Below are positions 25,072 through 35,935 of a DNA stretch of 64,000 bases, one piece after another. Each line of letters opens with the position of its first letter. Position 1 is the stretch's first letter. The translations under genes and the position numbers were made by a program. The stretch is taken from the NCBI GenBank assembly GCA_950295325.1, contig OX485803.1, forward strand, positions 61,707,554 to 61,771,553, written 5' to 3'. Source of the stretch: Polytrichum commune (taxonomy: Eukaryota; Streptophyta; Polytrichopsida; Polytrichales; Polytrichaceae). The notes under the pieces are model-generated. The model worked only from the letters and a program-made list of their open reading frames with translations. It was not told where the DNA came from and did no database searches.

Positions 25072-25419
25072 CACACTTGTCTCAAAGGTAAACGCACATC
25101 TACTTCAATGCAGTGATCTACAGCCTGAGTCTGGTCCTGACGGCTGATCATCATCATCAGTGGCAGAAGGTGGCCATTCCTTGGCAATAAAATGCCATAC
25201 GCTTATTGGTACACTTACAACCCTTGGCCCCTGGATCTCTCCCCAGGCATGCACCCAACCCTGGGGAGCTAAGTAGTAGCCAGCCCTGCCACTGCAGGCC
25301 CCAACAAGAAGTCTACCTCTAATATATGATACGATATTCACAGGTGCACTTGATCAGTTCCCTTGGCATTGAAAGATAAGTTAGTATATACCTGTAACCC
25401 AACACCTGCTCTGTGATTT

Positions 25420-26090
25420 ACGGTGCACATCACTGCTCGGGAAGAACCGGTGGTGGTTAGTTGCACATGAACCGGTTGAGTTTGAGAAATAAGCGGTTGG
25501 AGTTGGAGACTTCAGGAGGATTACCGATCGTTTAGAGGAATCTAGAGAAGAATATGCCTCAAGTGAATGAAAGCAAAAGCGGAAGATGTCGTCAACATGT
25601 AAGGTAGAAATACCATAACCCGTTAACCGCCCTCTAGCCGTGCACTAGACTGTTGTCATAATGGTGAAGTGTCATTTCTAAAACCGATCATGGCTCGGCG
25701 GCAACTTCAATGCGTGTACACTTAGTGTAGCCAATGGGAGTCAAGTGTTAATGTACTCATGAGGTAACCGATTTGAACAATGTTTAGTATGGAAATGCGG
25801 ATTACCGTGTTCGGTGTAAGGAGAATCTAGTGAACGAGTAGGGGTTTGGACAACTTTCCACTTTGAAAAATTGTAACATTTTTTGTATAGGGCAAAAAAA
25901 TATGAAACAACTTGCATTCTTCATGAATCCTTCTCGTCTATCTCGGAAAATTATCTCATGATTGTGAGACCGGATCTTCAATGCGAATCACGGGTTATGG
26001 TATTTCTACCTTCACCGGTTGGATTTAGAATCACTAGGATCTTGACCGACTATATATGCCCAAAAACTTCCCAGGCACTGGTGCACATAT
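25420..26090. repeat. Paralogous segment occupied by MITE copy 2
   Basis: The flanks of MITE copy 2 (about 25440-25599 and 26014-26090) match 20740-20960, including GAGTTTGAGAAATAA, AGACTTCAG and the downstream ..CACTAGGATCT..AC..TATATGCCCAAAAA block. The two segments are diverged (roughly one base in five to ten by eye). Confidence 0.8.
25602..26011 (-). mobile_element. AGGTAGAAAT-ended MITE, copy 2 (410 bp)
   Basis: It has the same ends and interior as copy 1, about 90% similar by eye. The left flank is TA (25600-25601) and the right flank reads TC (26012-26013). The empty paralogue at about 20890 has TA there, so the right duplicate has probably mutated. Confidence 0.92.
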
Positions 26091-26839
26091 GATACCCATG
26101 TTGGGATCCAGATGATTGGGTCAAAACCTACCCTCTTGCGCTGCATCCGTGGTAGTAATAATACTTCCGTGTGTGCTCAGATACTTCATAGTCCTGCACC
26201 TGACTCTCGGTCATGAGCTCAAAATTTTGTGGCCCTACACTTGCATCTCCACAAGCAATCTTGACCGTTGGATTGAGTTTTGGGAGTGTCTCATCCAGTT
26301 AACAATTGCATTGAATCAAGAAACTTGTCATTTCAAGTTTTAGAATTGGAGTTGAAATGCAAAATGTATAGGAAGTGAATGAGTGAATATTTCTCTTTCT
26401 CTCTAAGCAAGTGAACGTGTAGGCCCTCTCAATTGAACCTTTTGGATATGAATAGATCATCTCACCATAACACATGTGTTTTGGGTGTACATTCTTACTT
26501 GCAAGCCTCGTGGGGATTGTTATCATATGAGTAGTGAGCTACGAGGAGTAAGATATGAGCAGCGGCGGACAAAATTCAAATGGTATTATGATCACATGTT
26601 TCCTATAACCATTGATTATTTGCCATGAAAAGATGGACCATGTACACTGTGGGAGTCCAATATTTGACGGAAATACGGAAATACGGATCCATTATCCATA
26701 TTTTACCCTGCTCCTATGATGACAATAGGGTCTCTTAGGGTAAATTAATTGTACTAGGAAATAGGGCCTTTTAAATCCACCTCGCACGATAAAAATGATA
26801 AAAAAGAGCATTATTACCGGTCCGTCAAATTGGATTAGG

Positions 26840-27054
26840 AAGGGACCGTTTGATCATGGTCCGGACCAGCGGTCCGGACCAAGTAACGGTTACGCCAAGA
26901 TTAAACAACGGTCCGGAAGTGGAGAGACGGTTACAACGGACTTATGGCGGTTGGGGGGAAAACCGTTGGTGAACCGTCGGAAAAACGGTTGGCAACCAGT
27001 TTTCGTTAAAACAAACGGTAACAAGGGAAGGAAGAGGGAGGAAGGATATTTAAG
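26840..27054 (+). promoter_or_regulatory. Putative promoter: AACGG cluster plus TATA-like box
   Basis: AACGGT/ACCGTT-type hexamers recur at 26845, 26885, 26907, 26926 (GACGGT), 26935 (AACGGA), 26962, 26972 (ACCGTC), 26984 and 27014, nine in about 175 bp. AACGG is the core of plant Myb/MSA-type sites; that these are such sites is inference. TATTTAAG at 27047-27054 could be a TATA box for the ORF beginning at 27293, leaving a leader of about 210 bp. GGTCCGGACC palindromes also occur at 26859-26880. Confidence 0.45.
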
Positions 27055-28476
27055 GGTCCCTTCCTTCTCCTCCCCACTTTTTTTCTGTTCGCAAGAGGAA
27101 AAAAATTGTTGAGAGAACGAGTGGTGAGGTTGTTTTTTTTCGAGCTGCCAGCAGTTGGATTGCTGGGACTCCGCACTTTCCAGTCACCGGCAGTTGGCTT
27201 GCCGGGACTCTGTAGCAATTAGGCGGAAGAGAGGGAATCCGGAGGGGAGAGAGTTTCCGTAGTTGAGACAGAAGTTGAGAGAAGAGAGGAAAATGCCGGA
27301 AGCACGGGAAGAGGATCGGAGGGAACCCATCCCGGTTCCGCTCAAAGCCCTCATCCCTGCAATTCCGAGGGAGGACGGGGAGCTGCAGGAGCTAGCGGAG
27401 GATCTCCGGGTTATGGGTTGCGCGGGGTTGCTCGCCAAACCCTGGAACCTCCGAGCGGAAGATACCCTCCGGGAGTTTAAGTTCGAGAGAGGGAATCAGT
27501 GGCTAGGAACCAAGAGGAGGGATCCGGATAGTTGGACTCCGGATGTTTGGAATAGGGTCTACGGGTTTCCGAGGGGAATTGCAGAGGGATGGGCCGGCCG
27601 CCGCGATGGCCTGTTCGCCGGAAAGTTTAGAGGGGACGTGGACCCGAAGGACGGCTTTCACCCCGGGAACTGCCGGAACCTTAGAGAGCGGAGGGTATTA
27701 GAGTTCCTCCTGCCCATTTTTAACCCGGACAAGCCTAAGAGGATTAGCCTTACCATGGCTAACACCCTGTTCGGTGCTATGTCCGGAGTCCGGCCCGTGA
27801 ATTGGGGGCTGATAATTCAAGAAATAGTAGGGCGAGCCCTCCCCCATATAGGCCGGAAACCCTCCTTCCTCTCCCCCTTCATTCTACACCTCTATCAGCA
27901 CTTTGACTGCATCACGGCCGAGGAGGAGGACTTGCTGACGATAGCGGCAAACGAGGTCACCTACAAGCTCCATCCGGAAGTCGGAGAACTCGAGACGGAA
28001 ACTTCCAACGATCCCATCATTCCGGAAGCGCCTCCCTCTTCACCCGGAAGCCCGCCGCCGACCTCTCCTCCCCCTCATTATCATCCAGAAGCCGGACCCA
28101 GCCGGGAGACCACTTGGCGGAATGTGGATCTCTCTGCTTGGGACTTTCCGGAAAATCCCTTCAAGCGGGTCCAGGCGGGGTTGGAGGATCTACAGAACCA
28201 GTACTACCGGCTGGAACACATCGTCCGAGGAGCGAACCAAGCCCTGGACGACTGCGGACCCGGAAATATTCTCCGAGAGTTGGCAAAGAGGGCGGACAGG
28301 AAGGAGCTTGAGCAAGCCAAAACGGAGAATGCTCACCTCACCGCGCAGGTAGCGGCCATGACTCAGGAGCTGAGTCAGAAAAGCGAGGAGATCCGGAAGT
28401 ACCACGCAGAGCATGCAGTGGTCTTCAGTCGGATCCGGTGTTAGGGACATAGTTTTGAAACCTTCTAAGGACAAGT

Positions 28477-28621
28477 TTCTAGAAAGTTCTAGAAACAAGT
28501 CCTTAGAACATTCTAGAATGAATTTTCTAGAACTTTCTAGAACATTCTAGAACAGTCTAGAAACAAGCTTCTAGAACCTTCTAGAAACCTCCAATGGAAG
28601 TTGGTAGAACCTTCTCTAGAA
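28477..28621 (+). promoter_or_regulatory. Array of perfect heat-shock elements in the LTR
   Basis: TTCTAGAA occurs at 28477, 28487, 28511, 28525, 28535, 28545, 28569 and 28579, with a near-match at 28555 and a further CTCTAGAA at 28614. Many are exactly 10 bp apart, so TTC and GAA alternate every 5 bp, the arrangement bound by heat-shock factor trimers. A TATA box follows at 28644. Heat-inducible transcription is inference from the motif, as known for the Arabidopsis ONSEN/Copia78 LTR. Confidence 0.8.
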
Positions 28622-28654
28622 GCTTACGAGTTAACTTTAGAAGTATATATAAGA

Positions 28655-28684
28655 GTCGAGGCTGAAGAGTTCTTCAGTCTCGAC
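28655..28684 (+). promoter_or_regulatory. Hairpin just after the LTR TATA box
   Basis: GTCGAGGCTGAAGAG is followed at once by its near-inverse TTCTTCAGTCTCGAC, 15-bp arms with one or two mismatches. It begins about 2 bp past TATATATAAG and would lie at or close to the 5' end of the transcript. Confidence 0.7.
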
Positions 28685-29579
28685 AACGCACTCTTTAGGA
28701 CTCTAATCCACCTCTCTGGGTGTTGATCGTGTACTCTTCTTGTTAATCCAAGTTTTCTAGTGGTTCTTGTTTTCTAGTACTTAATCTCTCGTTGCTCATT
28801 CTTGTATCCCTGACATCCGGGAGCTGGTAGGGCATCCGGCAGAGATCGTCAACAAGGCGCATCTCTACGACCGGATGATGGAATCCGGAGAACCAGCTTC
28901 CGCTAGGCAGACCCTCCCCATCCTCGTGAAATACTCACGGACGATGAAGGATCTCCTGGCGGAGGTCTAGAAGGTAGTTCCGCCAAGCAGAACACCCCGG
29001 CGGGTACTCTATCCGGGTCCGCCTGGGTCACCAACCGGAACTCTCTACGAGGTGGTTGGTGAAGTCGCCCTGGTCCAGAATCCGCCAACGGCTGCAGGAC
29101 CCAGCCAGCAGGGAGGCGGCTCTCAGCCTACCAATTTCGGGAGAGCTCCGGAAAGGATCCACTCTTCCCAGGTGAGGCGGAAGAGCACCGGGTCTGTTCG
29201 ATCGGGACGAAGCCAGTCTCCTGTTCCGCGGACCTCGGATCGATCCCGGACTCCGGACAGAGCTCGGACCCCGATAAGGCACCAAACGTCGGATCGAGAG
29301 GCAACTCCGAGTAAGGGTAAGGCCCCTATGACCCAAGCCTCGTCGTCGTCTCCTCCGGACTGCCAAATGATTAGCCCATTCCCTCCGCCACCCTCAAAGG
29401 CGGCCTCCAACAGGGATCCGCGGACTGCCTTGATCTCAGGCGGACAGAATCCGGAACAGCGCACCGGAAGCGATCCTTCTCCGATCCGGAGCGTCCGAAA
29501 GGGAAGTACAGTTTCCGGAACACCAGGTTCCGGAACACCGCGGACTCGGAGGATGAGATTGCCCCTTCTCCGAACATGA

Positions 29580-31074
29580 GGAGGATGCTTACGCGGCTAC
29601 AGAAGGCATCACCGGGAGGGGGCTCATCCACCGTCAATGGACTCGGCAGCCATTCAAAGGAGGGAGCAGCTCAGAAGAAACACCGCTCTTCTTAGCTTAG
29701 GATGATAGTTAGATTAGTTAGGCAGAATAGAGGTAGGAAGATAGGACTTAGGAGTTTTTGAAGATGAGGAATAAAATTCTCCCTTGGGTTTTGTCAGCGG
29801 AAAATCCGGATCTTGATCTGGAAAATCCGGGAGGACGGAAGCAGTTAGGGTTTTTCGTAGTGGCGGCCGCCTGGGCCGCCGCCCTTAGTTTAGGGATTTT
29901 AGGGCCTCTACTTAAGGCTCAATAAGGAGTTGGAGAAGGGTTCCTTCTTCATTGCTATATTTTGATTGCTCCTACTCTAATAAACTCTTTGATCTCTCAC
30001 TCCTCGACTGTCATTGTTTGATTTTGTGTACGAATGATTCTGAGATTGTTAGCAGAGGAGAGAGAGCATGAGGGGATAGGAGTTCCGGATAGGGCATAGG
30101 AGAAGAGACCCGGATCAAAACTAGTTATTGCCTTGCGGATCCTCTCTGTGTGTAGTGGGAGGGAAACCTCACTATTCCGGATGGTTGAGTAACGTCTAGG
30201 TGGGATATCCGCTGGGAGGATTGGGTGAGATCCGGACTTGCGCCATCCGAGCTCCTGAAGAGGTCCCACCGCCCTTAGACGGACCAATCCGGAAAGTGGT
30301 ACGGATCGCCCAGTTAGCTCAGATTGAGTAGAGTCCCAGGAAGTGGTAGCCGGATCGATCCGTCAGAAGGAGGAAGGAAGGACCGGAACAGTTAGGATTT
30401 CGGGTTGGAGGCCATCTCCGGAGTGTAGTGGGAAGAGAACCTCATTGTTCCGGATGTCTGGGTAACGTCTAGGTGAGATAGCCGTGGGGAGGACTGGGCA
30501 AAGATCCGGACTTGCGCCAATCTGATCTTCTGAAGAGGTCTCACCGCTTGTGGACGGGACAATCCGGAAAGTAGTACGGAACACTCACTTATCCCGTCGA
30601 GTCAGATCTCCAGTTGGAATCTGGAATACTCCGGTCTTTGTAGTCCTAAGATATAATCCGGATCTCCCTGTGTGACCTGCCAAGACGGATTTGGCCAATC
30701 CGGATTGGTTGTGAGGGAATATCCGGATCCCAATCTTATAAGGGACGTCTTCACCGGAAGAAACCACCTATTCTAGAGCGTAGAACGTAGAGGGGTAAAT
30801 CTGGATCAGAGGGGTGAGTAAGTATTATAACTAGGACCTAGAGATACAATCCGGAAAGGCAAACTCCGGAAGAAGAAGAGTTTCCAAAAGACCGGAAGGC
30901 CGGAAACCGGGGTTTCCGGAAATTCGGCTAAGGAGTGGAAAATAAGTGGGTACGGAGAGTTCTCGACCTCCTACACTTCACAGAATCCCTGGACGATACT
31001 AGGGTCATCCGGACAAAACCAGATTAGGCACTTAAAAACGCCAATCCGGATATTTTGGTGTTCGTGTGTCCCCA
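29580..31074 (+). other. Non-coding 3' part of the ATCCGG-rich element
   Basis: No long plus-strand frame. ATCCGG/CCGGAT recurs many times, as in the ORF upstream, which ties this stretch to the same element. AATAAA-type signals occur at about 29771 and 29980. The composition changes abruptly after GTGTTCGTGTGTCCCCACA (ending about 31074), which looks like an LTR 3' end, but no matching 5' LTR was found. Confidence 0.5.
30152..30580. repeat. Two diverged direct repeats, about 155 bp each
   Basis: 30152-30305 and 30425-30580 share GTAGTGGGA.G.GAACCTCA, GTAACGTCTAGGTG, GATCCGGACTTGCGCCA and CAATCCGGAAAGT.GTACGGA in the same order. The offset is about 274 bp. They are non-coding and internal to the ATCCGG-rich element. 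Confidence 0.85.
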
Positions 31075-31740
31075 CATACACATGTATGGATAATTAATAT
31101 GGTTGTTCCATTCACCAATCAAATCCATAAGCACTTTAGATTGTATAGAGTATTATACAATGGGATTAAATAATGCTTGCCAACACATTTGAAGGTAGGC
31201 ATAGTAGTCATGTATGGAAATTGTGCAATGAACTTAGAGTAATATGTCTAAGGAAATGATTGTAGGGGAGGTCACTAGCTATATACTTTTGTAAACCACG
31301 TGTGGTCGAGGGTAATTTAAACATGGGCTATTTATCTAAAGTTCTTGAATTACTCACACCCTATTAGTAGATAAATTGGTACTTTGAAGTATTCTTCAAG
31401 ACCCTATAGGTAAATATAATATACGCCATGAACTTATTTTATAGACTAATCAACAATTCCTTGGCATTCATGTTGTGGCTGCCCAAAGGTAGTCTAGAAA
31501 TCTCGCCTTGAAGAATGTATTCAACCACTCATCATCCGGGTGGCATGCTAAGCAATTTGATAGTTTTATGAATCGTTCATAATATACTTCCACATATTCT
31601 GTATCTTTCATCTTCAGTTTCTTTATCACCATGTAAGCTTGCATATTTTTGTCTATGTTTTCTTACATTATTTAACAAATGCCTTCAGTAGTAGTGTCGA
31701 GGTCACCTTCAAACCCTCAGCAACTTAGACGGTGTAACCC
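31075..31740. other. A/T-rich, no recognisable gene
   Basis: No significant open frame or repeat structure was seen. Confidence 0.5.
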
Positions 31741-31899
31741 GCTGCTGACCGGTTTACATGGACACTACACTTATCTAGATTAACTTTTGAAGGTGTTTCC
31801 TCTTGGATAAATCTCTAAGGAGAAAGTAGCCTAAGCTTTCAAGCTTATGTTCCCCGAAATCCTAATGTCGAGGTTAAGTGTTACGAATGAAGAGAGTGT

Positions 31900-33250
31900 T
31901 CTTTTGTAATCAATAACAACATTCTTCCATTCATTTATAAATCCTCAACCAAAGTTCACAATCACATTACTTTGAGAGTTTTCATTTAACAATTCATTGC
32001 AATGCCTTCAAAGTGGAAGTTGACTACTTGATGGTCTTTAATTTCTTCTTTTCTCGAATGATGGCTTTGAAATCCTCTTAATGTCTTCATTCTTCTAAAG
32101 TTCCCTTTTGTCTGGTTTTCCTTTGTATTCTCTACTCATGAGAGTTTAGTTCTTCATTCTTGAATATCTCTAAATTCCTAGGAAGGATCTTCTCTAATCT
32201 TCCTATTCTCTTGAGTGCTTCGGTCTTGGATTCCTTACGCAATCTTCTTTGTCTTCACGATGAGCTTCGGATTTTGTCAATCTCTTAGCATCTTCACTTT
32301 TGATATCTTGACATCTCCTTAGACCCAAAATGTATCTTAGATCTTGGTTAGAAAGTTCGTTTAAACCTTTAGTCCTCAAAGGGCTTCAAACTTGCGGTCT
32401 TGGTCTCGGGCTTGCGGTCCTCTGGTCCCGAGGGCCCTCAGTCTCCAAATCTTGAAGAAAGCTTTTAATGTCTTCAAGTCTTTTCTTGTAGTCCTTGATT
32501 TTGTAATCTCTTGAAAAGACCTTCAAATCCTAAAGTCTTCTCGGTCCTCCAGTCTCATGGGCCCTCAGTCTTGTGGCCCCTTTAGCTTTCCATGTTCTCC
32601 CGGTCTTCAAAAGTCTTCAATCAAGTCTTCAAATACTTCATAGGTCTTTAGTCTTCGCTCCTATGGTCTCGTGGTCTCTCAGTACCTCGGGCCCTCAATC
32701 TTCAAGGTACACCAAAAAGGGATCTTCAAATCTTCAAGTCTTCGGATTCGTTATGAATCAATCTTCAAGTCTCGTAACTCGTCGTCCGGTTCCGCGGTCC
32801 TCCAGTCGCGGTCTCCAGTCCGCGGGCCTTCAGTATCGCGGGCTCTCAGTCTAAATTCGGTCTTCAAACTCGAAGGCGTTCGTCTTCGAGTATCTTCAAA
32901 TGTCGCTAAGTCTTCGGTCTTCGTCTTCAAGCCTTGCGGCCTCGTGGTCCCTCAGCCTTGGACCTTCAGTCTTCGAATATCTCTAAAAGTTTAGAGTCTT
33001 CAAATTTCTCTAAGTCTTCGGTCTTCATCTTCACGCCTTGCGGCCTCGTGGTCCCTCAGCCGCGGGCCTTCAGTCGTCTTCAAGCTCGAGGATAATATTT
33101 CGATCCTTTAAGTCTTCAAGCTCGAAAAGATCTTCGATTCCTCGAGTAAAATCACGAAGCTCCGGTTGTCGTCAAATCGCTCCCGATAATGCTCCAAATA
33201 GGTCTTCGTTAAAACGCTCCCGATAATGCTCCTCTTGACGCTCACGTTGG
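31900..33250 (+). repeat. TCTTC/GGTCTTCAA low-complexity region
   Basis: Degenerate units such as TCTTCAAGTCTTCGGTCTTC and GGTC(C/T)CTCAGTCTTCAA recur through about 1.3 kb with strong pyrimidine bias on the plus strand. Open frames here (32573-32994 and others) are Ser/Arg-rich by-products of the repeats and are not called as genes. The origin is unclear. Confidence 0.7.
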
Positions 33251-35390
33251 ATTGTTGAAATGAATAATGAGGTGCTATAGGGGTCCGTAGTGCCCCTTTA
33301 TATAGGTTTTGAAATCTTATAATTGGTTGAATTAGCGGTTAGGTGTGGCCCCTAATGCCAAATGTCTAATTAGGCTAATTTCAGTCTGAATTAAGGCTGC
33401 AGTCTAAATTTAGGTCTGTCGCATCTATTTACAGAAACCACACGTGCTAAATATAGATGTTCGTGAGAAGTGGATTGGTTGCAATTCCTTCTAATACCTA
33501 GATGTGCCTAGGTGTGTGCGGTTACCATTCATGGGTCATTCATCCAAGATCTCATCCTTTCATTGCTTAGATGGTTAAAGCGGTTAATGTCATCCAAGGG
33601 ATTTTCATCCCTTGGCTTGGTCCTTCATCCACATCCTCTAATGAGATCATTGATAGTAACTACGTGTTCACTAAAACAACTAGGTTGCTAACTCTAGTTA
33701 CTAATGTACTTCACTTATCATCCAAAATGGCAACTAGGTACTCACTAATTCCTCCTACCTACTAATCCGGCCGTTCCCTAAGTACTAGGACGCGTTCCCG
33801 CCGGCATCCCGTCCGTTCCCACCGGTCTTCAGTTTGTTCCCGGGACGTTCCCGGTGACGCTCTCCGTTCCCAGCCTCTCGGCCGTTCCCGGTGACACTCT
33901 CCGTTCCTAACACCACCGCCGGTGCGGTGCGGTGCACTCGTCAATGGCTACACAAGTAGGTCTAGTGTCGCGACCCTTGCTAGCTTTCCTTAACTTAGCT
34001 TGACCACTTTCCAACTCTAGTAAGTGCCACGAGCGCTAACCTGCACATCCCATGCACATGCGTGGTTAGCTCCCAATACCGCGGACCTTCAAGTTCATGG
34101 CTTGGTCACCAAACCCTCTTACACATGCATTCGGGACTCTCCCCTTAGTAGGTAGCCAATGGTTAATGTGGACTTCCATTCATGGAAGCCTACTCTTGAG
34201 TTGATCATTGTGTTGCCAAAACAACACTACAACAACCCGGAGCAAATTGCCAAGTATGCTCCGGGTGGGGTCGGTCGGCTAAGCTGCCTCACTCATATAA
34301 GCCTCTAGGACTTTGGGCAGGGCCCCTACCCCACCGTCAAGTATCCTTTTGTCTCTCTAGAAGGGTTGGGGCCAAGTAGACATTTTCCCTTAGCTGTTGG
34401 GGCTAGAATCCCCCAGCAGCTTCAGACCATCATAACTTCTACATATGATCTTTGATGCTATCAAGAAACCACTCTATTGACATCTACTCCTTGCGTAGAT
34501 GCTGATGGACCTCTCATTTGCCTCATTCAGGCAAGTATTGAGGAAGTTATGCCTGCTCAAACCTTCGCAGTCCCGGGCGCCATTCCCAGGTCACTGCTGT
34601 CCCAGGGCGCTGTCCCTAGGCAGCGCCCCACTCAAAGAGCCATATCTCCTAGCTCACACCTCTGATTGAGGTGTCCTTGAGCATTCTAGAATCCCGATGC
34701 CATAAGCTACTTGTAGCTCATGGCTTTATACTCGTGACTCCTAGACTTCGTGGGTGGGCGGCGTTCTCAATGCCCGGGGCCCTCACCCACACTAGGATCA
34801 CTTGGGCCCTCTCACCAATGGCGTCACTCCGGGGTCCCCCTTGTGCCCATGGTGTTGCGGCACTCCTCATTGAGAGGTTGGCTTGGATGGCCCAAATGTG
34901 CCGCCAAGGGATGGGTGGCCATCCACCATGCAAATGCAAATGGGCTACTATATTCATGGGCTTGGTGCAGGGCTATCTCGGGGCATGTGGCAGTTTTGAT
35001 AAAGGGCCCTAAGAACTATGTATTGACTGAGTAATCCTATTGGATACTGTGATTGGGGGCATGTCCATGGCCCCTGGTTGAGCCTCATATTGTTTGGTGC
35101 ATGTCTGGTATTGTTGGTCCGGGCTTGCCAAAGCGGATAATGGAGGCTCAAATGGGGGATCTTTACATGGCTAGTGCAAGCGATGCTTCATACAATGTTA
35201 GTGGGAAGTGTCATGTGCAATGTTGTGTGCTTTGGCATTGCCGACAGTACTGAACTGTACTTGGATGAGGATGTGGTAAATTATTGGTGGAGTGGATAAC
35301 CATGGTATGTTCCAATGTGGCCTAGCCAAATATGTTATGGAGGCCTAGGATGTCAAGGGGTGTGTCGTCACTAGGAAGTTCATACATTGG
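33251..35390. other. No intact gene; one perfect hairpin
   Basis: On the minus strand, CTATATAAAG near 33290-33304 could be a TATA box of a decayed LTR, but no ends were found. ACCCGGAGCA (34235-34244) and TGCTCCGGGT (34257-34266) form a perfect 10-bp stem with a 12-base loop. The overlapping frames at 34671-35034 occupy two frames and both strands without recognisable motifs. Confidence 0.45.
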
Positions 35391-35402
35391 ATTGGCCGGG
35401 CT

Positions 35403-35935
35403 GTGTGGATGTCCATATGCCTAAAGCAAGTTGTATGTCTCCCTTCCATGGGTGTGTGGTGGTTGGTTTGGAGAAGCTATGAGGTAAGGGCCCCCCTTAC
35501 GGAAGGCTTGCCATGGCCGAGCTTGGATGTGTCCGATCCCAAATTTGCTTCTCATTTGCACGAGAGATTGGTGTATGTTGATCAAGAATGATGGGTGAAA
35601 TGGTTTCTAATGGGTAGGAAACTTCTACAACCAGGGAGATTACTCCGGTTTCTAAGAATACTCTCTATCTCCTCAAACAAAAGTAAATTCACTGTTGATT
35701 TGGTGGATGATTATTGTCTACGTGTGGGCTCAACGCCTCTTAGGTCACAACTTTGTTGGTGTAGAGTGGTACATGATGTACGTACATGGGACGAATTTGG
35801 TAGTTACTTTCTTCCTCCTTTGTAGGTAGCGCCATATAAGATTCCGGTGTTGTAGGAAAGCTTGAGATATACCCTAGGAATTCATGCCCCAAAAGGTGGA
35901 GCAACAGATTGGCCATGCTTGGTCATGGTTGTTTG
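35403..35935 (+). pseudogene. Broken ORF of unknown, probably mobile-element, origin
   Basis: One frame reads DVSDPKFASHLHERLVYVDQE, a stop, WVKWFLMGRKLLQPGRLL, then DLVDDYCLRVG..PL, RVVHDVRTWDEFGSYFLPPL, a stop at about 35823 and a further short open piece. The amino-acid composition and low-complexity-free run across two stops suggest a real former protein. I do not recognise the family. Confidence 0.4.

Larger units (their letters stand above)
28439..28815 (+). mobile_element. Solo LTR, 377 bp, carrying a heat-shock-element array
   Basis: It begins TGTTAGGGA and ends TCCCTGACA, an imperfect TG...CA inverted end pair. TCCGG flanks both sides (28434-28438 and 28816-28820), a 5-bp target duplication normal for LTR retrotransposons. 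The interrupted frame reopens across it, which confirms the boundaries. No internal retrotransposon sequence remains, so it is a solo LTR. U3 holds the TTCTAGAA array, then TATATATAAG (28644-28653) and a hairpin that probably marks the start of R. The parent family is not otherwise seen in the window. Confidence 0.9.
27293..29579 (+). pseudogene. Gag-like or unknown mobile-element ORF, split by a solo LTR
   Basis: ATG at 27293 opens a GC-rich frame. Residues about 1-235 form a compact unknown domain (motifs AIPREDGELQELAEDL, NPDKPKRISLTMANTLFG, LPHIGRKPSFLSPFILHLYQ). About 245-280 is a Pro/Ser-rich linker, and about 300-383 is a likely coiled coil (EQAKTENAHLTAQVAAMTQEL). The frame stops at 28444, 6 bases inside an inserted LTR (28439-28815). 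Disregarding the LTR and one TCCGG copy, the same frame reopens at 28821, meets TAG at 28968-28970, then stays open to TGA at 29579 with a Ser/Arg/Pro-rich basic tail. That gives about 633 codons plus one nonsense codon. A coiled coil with a basic tail suggests a gag-like or nucleic-acid-binding protein of a mobile element. No pol domain is visible, and a host gene cannot be excluded. Confidence 0.6.

Noticed and set aside
29028-29637. Minus-strand frames opposite the Ser/Arg-rich tail
   Set aside because: Mirror-image open frames of a GC-rich coding region; the plus-strand frame is the one continuous with the upstream ORF.
28439-31074. Idea that 29.9-31.07 kb is the 3' LTR of the GC-rich element
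   Set aside because: The end GTGTTCGTGTGTCCCCACA looks LTR-like, but no matching 5' copy exists upstream of the ORF, so an LTR pair cannot be supported.
32573-33226. Ser/Arg-rich frames (93, 107 and 62 codons)
   Set aside because: They follow the TCTTC/GGTCTTCAA low-complexity repeats in several phases and have no independent coding signal.
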